Part shown: piece by piece, positions 42,584 through 51,800 of the stretch
Numbering within the stretch: position 1 is the stretch's first letter
How the letters are laid out: the number at the start of each line of letters is the position of its first letter
NCBI GenBank assembly: GCA_949358305.1
Contig: OX442314.1
Coordinates: 59,901,369-59,965,368, forward strand
Source: Strigamia acuminata
Lineage: Eukaryota > Arthropoda > Chilopoda > Geophilomorpha > Linotaeniidae
DNA: 64,000 nt
Direction of reading: 5' to 3'
The notes under the pieces: model-generated
Told to the model about the DNA's origin: nothing
What the model saw: the letters and a program-made list of their open reading frames with translations, nothing else
The model's database searches: none
Translations under genes and position numbers: made by a program

Positions 42584-43984
42584 GAGGGGCTCCTCAACTC
42601 TAACTCCAACTCAAATCCCTGCGTGGAGAATTTGCGTCGTAAACTTTTGCTGCCAAAGGATCAGAAACCACGGTAAGCAAGTCGAAAGCGTAGTTCTTTG
42701 GTTCCTGCAACATTTTTCCCACAGAAAGTAGGCACTTGAGTGGGATTTTGAGGATATTCCCACTACAGTATAATGCAATAAAAACTACAAATAACTACAA
42801 AAAATAATCGAAAATATATAAATAAAATTAATGTTTTGTTGCTCCACTTTTGAGTTCATATTGACATTGAGTCCACTTAATTTCAGACAAAGGTCCCTAG
42901 AAATCAAAGTGTCTCTAGATGGAGGCTACGAAGGTCTTAAAGTAGCCCCGATCTTCTTTGGCAGCATGGCCAGTCTCTTATTTGGCTCGACATGCTGTCT
43001 GCCAAACAAAAAAAATATTGGGAGATAAAGTGATAAGATTTTGAGTGCAGGGAGTACACCTTTCCTTAAAGGCGACTGTTCTAGCAACTTTAAACTTACA
43101 TCAGATTGGATTTTCAGTCTTAATTCTTTCTAATGAAATTACCAATCAATACAATTGCAGTTGTTAAGAGCCATTACCTAGGCAAATGTTGCTAATAGTC
43201 ATGTAGGGGTCATTTATCTTGATATGTGCTGTATGGAGTATACAGTATATCTGATTTGTTTGAATAAAGGTAGTCTGGCTTGGACGACTAAGCTGTTGTC
43301 TTTATTTTTCTCACAAGTCGCAACACGTTACACTTCCTTACACTTCCTTACACTTCAAAATGGCCCGCCAAGCTGCTGCCTCACCATTTCTCAGCATAAT
43401 CACAAGTGCTGTAATTTTCAAAAACAATCCCGTTGATTGGTCCATTCATTCATGGCCACAGCTGGACCACAGCAGTAAAATGTACTAGAAACTTTTTCTT
43501 AGTTGTATTTACTGTTTTACAGTGTTGCACATTGAAAAAATGTCAATTTGACCATGACTTCTTGCAATAACTTAGTTCCTGACATGCAAGTTATCGGTAA
43601 CTTTTCTTAACTCCAACACAAACACGAACCAATTGAAATGCTTCGACCATATTCACCTGCAGATCCTCCAATGGTGACCGTTCAACTGCTTGAATAGTTG
43701 AGTGTGTTCATAAGGGTGGCAAATTCTGCTTAATTACCCAGCTTAATACATTAAAGAAATCAATAAAGAAACCTACTAATTAATTCTACTAATTAATCCT
43801 GCAGTTTGGATGTCCATCCTTATACTGCTACGTGGAGACTTGCCCATCACCAGTGAGAGCCTAAGTCATGTTCAGCTTCCGGGCTGTGTTTAATGCCAAG
43901 CGAGATCATATGGAAAATGTCTGGTCTACTTTCTTCTTTTGCAATGATTGTCCAACACCAGTAGCCATGAACACAGGGTTTTAA
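42584..43984. other. No gene recognised; short CTTACACTTC repeat
   Basis: No supported gene. Three tandem units of TTACACTTCC occur at about 43330-43357. TCTTTATTTTTC near 43296 resembles the LTR-like repeats elsewhere. Confidence 0.35.
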
Positions 43985-44130
43985 GTTACCAAATAGCCTC
44001 TCGAAATGAATAGATACTGGCAGCTTCAAAATGTCTTAGATCGAGTATGAGTTCGATCAATCGATTTATATGAAAAATTTCCACCCCATTAGCAGAATCC
44101 ATCACTCTTTGTTGGAAGTAGTTTGCTGAA
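43985..44130 (+). repeat. Dispersed repeat family R4, copy 1
   Basis: Shares AATAGCCTCT, GCTTCAAAATG, CTTAGATCGAG, ATATGAAAAATTTCCACC and CATCACTCTTTGT with 63235-63380 in the same order and orientation. Non-coding. Confidence 0.65.
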
Positions 44131-44151
44131 TTGACTAAAAAAAACAATCTC

Positions 44152-44361
44152 TTAAAACTGAATAAACCTGCGTGCTACAAGGATGTCATCCAAATAGATG
44201 AAGGTCTTTGGGACACCATCAAGCACCGACACAATAATGTGTTGGAACACACTTGCAGATGGCATTGTGCCAAAAGGCAACCTGGTGACTGCCATCAATC
44301 CTTTTGACGTGTTCGCAGCTGCAATGCTTTCGAAACATTCGGACGTCACAATATACAACAA
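44152..44361 (-). pseudogene. Gypsy-type reverse transcriptase fragment
   Basis: The minus strand encodes about 60 residues of a Ty3/gypsy RT: KGLMAVTRLPFG, then a SASVFQ block, then the catalytic YLDD (FIYLDDILVA). Flanking domains are missing. Different from elements A and B, which have GLFEYVRMPFG at this place. It lies beside repeat R4 and may belong to the same old element. Confidence 0.75.
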
Positions 44362-44689
44362 ATTTCAATGTAAAACAGCAAATCAAATGAATTGAACATC
44401 AGAAAAACATTCAAAAGATCCCAGAACCTTGACAAAATCAATATTAAAATGGCGGGTGAGCCAGTCTGTAGAAAATAATTTGTGCGGTCTACCAGGAATA
44501 TTTCAAAATAAGCAACACAAAGCAAGTCAAATCACGCAAATCAAAACAATTTTAAAGAAAAGAAATTAAAGCTAAACAAAATCATAATTTCAGCAAGAAT
44601 TAGAACAAATAAAATCCGTAGTAAAAGAAGAAATTGAAACTCAAGAAAATCCTGAAAGTTTAAGAAACCATTAGTTCGTGACTGGTATG

Positions 44690-44880
44690 GTCAACGGCAG
44701 TCCGGGAATTGACTACCATGGGAGGTACGCATATTCAGGTAAAGGATTGAGACAGGAACTCCGGATTGTTGGGTTTTGGCCTTTAATCGTTGTCTAGGGG
44801 TCAGAGTCTCCCATCTACTCATGTGTGGCAGTGCTGTTAGGCACGCTACCTCAGCATCCCGTCACACACAGGGAATGAAC
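44690..44880 (-). repeat. Dispersed repeat family R3, copy 2
   Basis: Inverted relative to copy 1 at 34650-34865; it ends next to the 20-bp satellite. Confidence 0.6.
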
Positions 44881-44894
44881 CCGCATATCTGCAT

Positions 44895-46138
44895 TAAATG
44901 TTGCATTTCTGCATTAAATATTGCATTTCTGCATTAAATGTTGCATTTCTGCATTAAATGTTGCATTTCTGCATTAAATGTTGCATTACTGCATTAAATG
45001 TTGCATTTCTGCTTTAAATGTTGCATTTTTGCATTAAATGTTGCATTTCTGCATTAAATGTAGCATCTCTGCATTAAATGTTGCATTACTGCATTAAATG
45101 TAGCATCTCTGCATTAAATTGTCACGTCTGGAACTCAAGTTGATGTTTTTCCATGGTTGACTAATTAATTTGCGCAGTTGTTAAGTTCGCGCAAATGGGT
45201 CGCAGGCTCGCGAGAACGTTCGTAACAATGCCGCCGCGCAATATGGACGGTTGGCGGTAAAACGCTCTCAACTCGCTGTTATTACAACTAATATTTTTAC
45301 GACAGGTTACTCTACTTACAGTTGATGTTGTTTGTAAGAATAAACGTGCACTGGGTCAAACTTCAACATGGGTGGAGAATGATAGCCAGGCATGGTAAAA
45401 TATAGGAAAAGGCATTAGGTTTGCGCAATAGGACTAGTTTAGGATGAATGCGGTGTTTAGGCGCAAAGAGAGAGAGAGGTTTGACATTCTCGTTCCACTG
45501 AACCAGGTGTTGGCAGTTCAGATGGAAGAGGAGAAGTGTGGTTATTGTGGTCAGCAAAGCTATAAGTAACCTCCTGGTCAGGTGATCAGAGGGCCAAACT
45601 ATTTGTGTGAATAATTATTTATAAGAGGAGGGGGAAAGTAGAATTAACTGTGATTGTTGGAAATAAATGAGATGCGCAAGAAGCTTCATGCGCATATATT
45701 GTTAGAATGAGTCAGCATCAATGAGTCATTTAGGTTAAATAACATAGGAAATAATATATAAGATGTTGGAAGAGTTTAACTCATAAGAAAGAAAGGGGTA
45801 AGGTAAAAGAAACATGATGCGCAAAGAATTATTTGCGCCCATTCAAAGTAGAATAACTTAGGAACACTGAAATGAAATAACAGAGAGAAAAAGGTAGGAA
45901 TAATATAAATTAAGAGAAATTAGAATGGGTTGTGAAAACCATGCCCATGACAAAATGTAGCATCTCTGCATTAAATGTTGCATTACTGCATTAAATGTAG
46001 CATTACTGCATTAAATGTTGCATTTCTGCATTAAATGTTGCATTACTGCATTAAATGTTGCATTTCTGCATTAAATGTTGCATTTCTGCATTAAATGTTG
46101 CATTTCTGCTTTAAATGTTTGCATTTCTGCATGTAAAT
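44895..46138 (+). repeat. 20-bp satellite, interrupted by a solo LTR
   Basis: Units of TGCATTAAATGTTGCATTTC with variants TTACTG, TAGCATC and a few substitutions, in two blocks, 44895-45119 and 45953-46138, split by the LTR at 45120-45952. Element B starts seven bases to the right. Confidence 0.9.
45120..45952 (-). mobile_element. Solo LTR of a third family related to A and B
   Basis: 833 bp, starting TGTCACG and ending CATGACA on the plus strand, flanked by AAAT on both sides (45116-45119, 45953-45956). On the minus strand it begins TGTCATGGGCATG, like LTR B (TGTCACGGGCACG), and shares GCGCA words, a GATGATGCGCATATC-like region and a TCTGACCAGT-like region with LTR B, so it is oriented leftwards. 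It ends GACGTGACA, as LTR A does. Nine GCGC tetramers are present. It was left by recombination between the two LTRs of a complete element. Confidence 0.85.
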
Positions 46139-46144
46139 ATCCAT

Positions 46145-46818
46145 TGTCACGGGCACGTCTACCCGCCTATTTTTAATTTAGAATAACCCGATCTTATTTC
46201 TTATAATATTTTCTTGTTCTTCTCACTTGTGATGATTCATCTCACTTACTCATCTTCATTTAATGAATGCGCAATCTGGATGATGCGCATATCATTATTC
46301 TTAACAATCGAACTCCTATTTTCACCTTTCCACCCCCTTCTTTAATTGATCTGACCAGTCACATGACTGAGTTTTCTTCTTTCCAATCATCCTAAGTTTA
46401 ATCACTTCTTCTTATGCTCTCTACTGGATAAGACCATTCTCCTTTAGTAACATTTAGATTTAGTCCTCTATTATTTGCGCCTTCAACAAGCGCCACTACA
46501 TCTAACCCTATTGCGCTATTTTCTAAGCCGCCATCTTTTATATTATCACTGCCCGATGATATCCCCTTTCCACTTTAGGTTTATATCATCGTGCTTTCAT
46601 TCTTTTACGCCTACAAACACCCGTCGTAAGCAAGGAACTGTCCAATATAAATTATGTTAGTCAAACGCGAGTATTAGGTTTCCTGAGTTTCTGGATGTCC
46701 ACATTTGAAGGAAACAAGGTTTAGGGAAATCTACGAACTTTGCCCATTACTATTGCGCGAATTAGTTTTTGCGCGATATTGTTAGGAATTAATTACACCA
46801 ACGGAATTAATCGTGACA
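46145..46818 (+). repeat. 5' LTR of element B
   Basis: 674 bp, TGTCACGG...TCGTGACA. Seven GCGC tetramers. Donor-like GTAAGC at 46626-46631. No clear TATA box or AATAAA. The 61-codon ORF inside is chance. Confidence 0.95.
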
Positions 46819-46821
46819 ACA

Positions 46822-46841
46822 TGGCGAGCCTGACAGGATCC
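46822..46841 (+). promoter_or_regulatory. Primer-binding site of element B
   Basis: TGGCGAGCCTGACAGGATCC, three bases after the LTR, matching the A site at 16 of the first 18 bases. The complementary tRNA was not identified. Confidence 0.75.
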
Positions 46842-46919
46842 TCGCTTATTTAGGCTGAAAACGCGCAAGAAAGTTAAGTTTTCGTTTAAATTATTAATCA
46901 TTTTCATTATTTTTTCATC

Positions 46920-48827
46920 ATGTCGAATGAGTTGGGAAACGGTGAGGAAAACCCCACTGTACGAGACCCCTTTGATTTGGACGAGCTGGCTTCGGCTCTC
47001 GTCTGGCAGCGTTATGAGCGTTTAAGGCGAGCACGAGCGGAACAAAGTGAGTTATTGATAACCATTGCGAATTCAATGCCGCAAACTTTTCAAGACAACG
47101 TGTCGGCTCCGATACCTGGCGTAAACATTTCTGCGCCAACGACAGTTGCCACGTCAACACCAGCGTAGCAGCTCGTGCCTCCAGCTTTCTTCACTCCTGG
47201 CACGTCAGGAATATCAATGAATCCGACGATTTTACATTCCGAAGCTTTATTGATGTGTGATATTCGTAATCAGTTTTTCGTTCAGGCACAGGGATTACTC
47301 AAAGAAATGCGAAGCATTTACCAACAAGGCACCAGCCCTCCACATCCAACGGCACCCCCGTCGGAGGATGGTGGATCCTCGCATGGATCCATAAGGGTAA
47401 AAGGCAATTCGGCACCATCAGGAAATGAACTTTCCACGGAAATTCCTCATTGTGGAGGAGCAAGCCACCAACAACAATTTGCGCCCACCACCATAAATGC
47501 GCAACCGACGGTTACAACAACGACACCACCGGTAATGACGCATGCCACTACTTTCACTCAATGTCCGTCCGTGGCATCACAAATTATGGATTCAACAAAA
47601 GCCAATCAGCAGGTGATGAATTCTTTATTATGTGCCAAAATTAACAACACAGGGCACCCATCCGGAGTAAGGGCCCAATTGTCTCTACCATCAATACGAG
47701 TAAGACGAGAAGACTCTTCCCGAAGATATAACAATTATAAGGAAAAACTCCCTCATTTCGACCCTGAGAAGGCCACACTTGACTCTGTTAATTTGTTTCT
47801 GGCGCATTTATTTGCGCATATGTATTCCACCCGCATGCCCGAGGAAGAGTATTTAAAAGTAAATATAATTCAAGCAACCCGCAACAAGGCGCAACGTTGG
47901 TGGCTCGCATTAAAACCAAAACCCAAAACATGGATTGAGTTCGAGGCATTGTTTTGTAAGGCCTTCTCCATGAATTCAGCGGCGGCCAATGTGAAAATTG
48001 CAAATCGAAAGCAACGCAGTGGAGAGTCCACTATGACTTTTCTCAGCGAAATAATATATTATTTAGAAATTGCCGGCTACACAGACCCTGGATTACAATG
48101 GGAGAAGGCCCAGAACATGCTACTGTCTGACGTCGTCCAACTTTTAAGAACAATGCATGTCAAAACAATTGACGAAGCAATTCAACTGGGAAACGACGTG
48201 GACAACCGACTACTACTCGATTCTCACCGCAAAACTGAGTATAGAAACTTGGGTCTCGTTGATCAGTTTGCACCTTTTTCAGAAGCAAACCCTTCATCCC
48301 CCACCGTGTTGAAATCCGTGGATAGATCCAGAGGTGAAGCTGAAACTAAAACCTCCACGTCCAGCGACGCCGGACGTTTTACGCGCTATCGTAAACAACA
48401 ACTTATGTTAGAACTAGCTGCGTTGGAAGCCCGACCCGAGCAACCTCCGCCGCCACAGGAACCAAATTCAAGTAGCAGCAGCGAGTCGGAATCGGAAGTG
48501 GAAACCAAAAAGAGTTCTGTCGCCGGAGCCGCGCAAAAGGTGAACATTTCAGTAAATTCAACCACAATTGCGCCCCCTGCAGATCTCCCCAAGGACCATG
48601 TCTGTTCTACCTCCGTGGTTACATTTGCGCCATCACCAAAACCTCCAACAAGTGTCAAGTTTCCCGAAAAAGGTGCAGCTTGGCGCAAAACAAAAAAGGA
48701 TTGGTGGTACATGATTGATAACACTACTTGGCGCCCTATTTGTCCTGTGTGCTACAAAGTTTTCGAGAGGCAGGAAAACTCCGACGGCCTGAAGTTCCCA
48801 CGACCGGCGGAGCCAGGCCGCAAGTAA
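46920..48827 (+). CDS. gag: Gag polyprotein with internal TAG (element B)
   Basis: The frame from the ATG at 46920 runs to 48827, 635 codons as against 632 in element A, with a single in-frame TAG at codon 83 (47166-47168). After the TAG the frame continues at once with CAG CTC; the next Met is at 47175. The capsid-like domain (YFDP/HFDP...QRWWLALKPKP...GNDVDNRLLLDS) aligns well with A. The C-terminus keeps His560-x-Cys562 and Cys608-Pro-Val-Cys611 in place of a CCHC knuckle. The PPxY motif of A is not present. The TAG may be a recent nonsense mutation or a read-through stop. Pol overlaps the last 100 bases in the -1 frame. Confidence 0.88.
47166..47168 (+). other. In-frame TAG within gag (element B)
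   Basis: TAG followed by CAG, in the same frame as the gag sequence on either side. Consistent with a C-to-T change of a CAG codon. The +1 to +3 codon is CAR, as in some leaky UAG contexts, but the next codon (CTC) does not fit the full rule. Confidence 0.8.
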
Positions 48828-51800
48828 ATCAACCGGTCTCCACAAGCGTAAAACGTGTGGAATCAACAAGACGTGCTCCACCCGACATCACCCTTGACGA
48901 GAACATTTCCGATAGGATTATTCCCACAACAACGACTCCTTCTATCACTCCTAGTGAGTCTAAACCAGGAATTAGTGTTGTATCATCCACACCTCCATCT
49001 TCATCACCGATAGTGACGAATCAAAGGAAAACTTCAGTTTTGCAACCTGTAGCTTTCCAACTAGCATCCGGACCTGTTTCAAAGTCGACAGCCTTGCAAG
49101 CTGCGACTGCACAGAAACAAATCACCAAGAATGTGAGTAAAAACTTTAAAATTCCCATTATTAAGACTACTCCCAGTGTCAATTCAGCGGAAGCGCCCAA
49201 GGAAGTGATCGCTCCAATGAAGGTATCTTTTGTTATGTTGACATCGGAAGAACTTAAAGAATCTCAAGAACCGATTATTGAGATAACACGCGCCGATAGA
49301 TTGCGCCGAGAAGCTCCATGCGTAAAAATATCTTGGGCAAATGTGTCATTTACCGCGCTTTTAGATTCAGGTGCTCAAACTTGTATCATGAGCGAGGAAT
49401 TATTTCAACAACTTCATGAAAAGATGGGACTCGAATTTATTAATTTACATGAACAGGTACAGGTCGCCTCCGGACATGTAGTAACTGCTTCAAAGTCAGT
49501 GACGCTTGCGTTGCGAGCGCCATTAGGAGTGGTGAAATTCGTGTGTTTGGTGTTGCCTGATGCCAAAAATGACTTGATCCTCGGACGAGACTTTAACCAA
49601 GCAGTCGGAGCAACCATCGATCATGGAAGGAGCCAGTGGAGCTTGGCTGGCTCAGACGAAATTCGTAAATTCGTGACCTACGAAGACGCCAAAAAATCTG
49701 AGTCCATTCTCGTGTTCCCAATGGCACCAGAAGGATTGGATAAATCAACAACTCCACTCGCTAAAATAAGTGAGATTGTTCCAAATAAAATACTTAAAAA
49801 ACCTGCGCCATCCAGCGACATTAACTGTGTTCTGCTGTTACACCAACCATTGAGAAATGAGGTTTTTGAGTATCCAAACGACGACTCACAAAGACAGGTA
49901 AAGACAATTAGGCATCGCAGTCGGACAACGTGGTCGAACATCTGGTCACCAAAACGAAAGAAAACTTCGAGAACTTCGAGTAAAGTGAAAAAGACAATCT
50001 CTCGTAAGTTAACTTTAAGCCAATTTCGTCGATTGCGCCGCCTTCGTCATAAATTGAATGTTATTCGTCCCATCGCCAAACAATTGATTGCGCAACGAGC
50101 CAAGGGCATTAACGACCAAAAGAAGTTAATTAACTACTCCAGAACAACTGCGCAACCTACTAATGGTGAGAACGACTCAAATTCAAATGTTTACAACATC
50201 AACTTTTTGCAGTACCGGCCCAGTGAGGATCCGACCGATCTCGATTGGATTTACCACCAACTATGGAACCATTTGACCGTTACGCAAATCAAACTACTAA
50301 TTGAAACTTTACAGCCAATTTCACAGATTTTCCGCGAGGAAATCGGTTTATGTAATAATACGGAATACGAAGTTAATCTACCGGATTTTCGTCCGATCCA
50401 TGTTCCAGTACGACCCGTAAACCCTGCGAAAAAGGCAATTATCGACAAATACATCGACAAGAAACTTCAACAAGGTATAATTCGCCGTTCACAAAGTGAT
50501 TGTGCCGTTGCCCCAGTGGTCGTGCCCAAGAAGACCGGGGAATGGAGGACAGCAATGGACTTCAGACCCATTAATGCGCAAACAATTCCGGATGTGTATC
50601 CACTTCCGGACATAGACAATATATTTGCGTATTTAGGCGGTGCACATTGGTTCTCGATAATCGACGGGCGCGAGGCCTTTCACCAAATTGGAGTGCGCAA
50701 GGGAGATGAGCGATTCTTGGCCTTCATAACACACCGAGGACTATTTGAATACGTTCGTATGCCTTTCGGCCCCATCAACGGTCCGGCAACACTCCAAAGA
50801 GCGATGAATAAGACCTTGGCCAAATATTTATATAAATTTGTATTTGTATACATTGATGATGTTATTATTTTTAGCAAAACATTTGAGGAGCATGTTCAAC
50901 ATTTGCGCCTCGTCTTGGAAGAATTATTTGATGCTGGTTTCACCATGAACGCCAACAAAACCGAGCTCTGTAAACAGCGCCTCGAAGTTCTGGGCCACAT
51001 CGTGGAATCCGGTCAAATTTCTCCAAATCCGAAAAAAGTGTCAGCTATTCAAAATTATCCTGCGCCAACAAATTTGCGCGAGTTACAACGTTTCAAAGGT
51101 ATGGTGGGTTATTATCAATCTTTTATTGCGAACTTTTCCAAGACAAGTGAGGTATTCCGACCATTACTCAAAAAAGATGCTGTTTGGCATTGGAATGAGG
51201 CGCAACAAGAAGCTTTTGATTATCTCAAAGATCAAATAGCGACTCCAACGCTAAAGAGACGTTTTCCCAGCTGGAAGAAGCCATTCATCCTCCAAACAGA
51301 TGCAAGCTACTCCGGTTTGGGGTCAGCTTTAATGCAACTAAATGACGCAGGAGAAAGAATTCCCATAGCTTTCGCTTCCCGTGCGCTTAACAGTGCTGAA
51401 AAAAACTATAATGTGACTGAAATTGAATGCCTAGCAGCCGTGTGGGCAGTGAAACGTTTCCGCGCTTATCTAGAAATGATGCCATTTTATTTGGAGAGTG
51501 ATCATCGTTCTTTAAAGTGGTTGTTTCAACAAAGAGAACCAACTGGCCGACTTGCTCGTTGGGTACTCTCATTAAGCGAATACAAATTCACTTTCCTGCA
51601 CTGCTCAGGATGCAAGAATCGAGTGGCGGACGCGTTAAGCAGAGCACCAGTCGATCCACCCGAAGATGACGAGGAAGACGACAGCCCACTCGTCGACGAA
51701 GCCTGCTACACCGCATATTTTGATGACTGTAGTCAGTGGCCAGCATTATCCATAATTACTGAGTTGCCAAAAGACATTAATAGACAATTTAAGAAAATGT

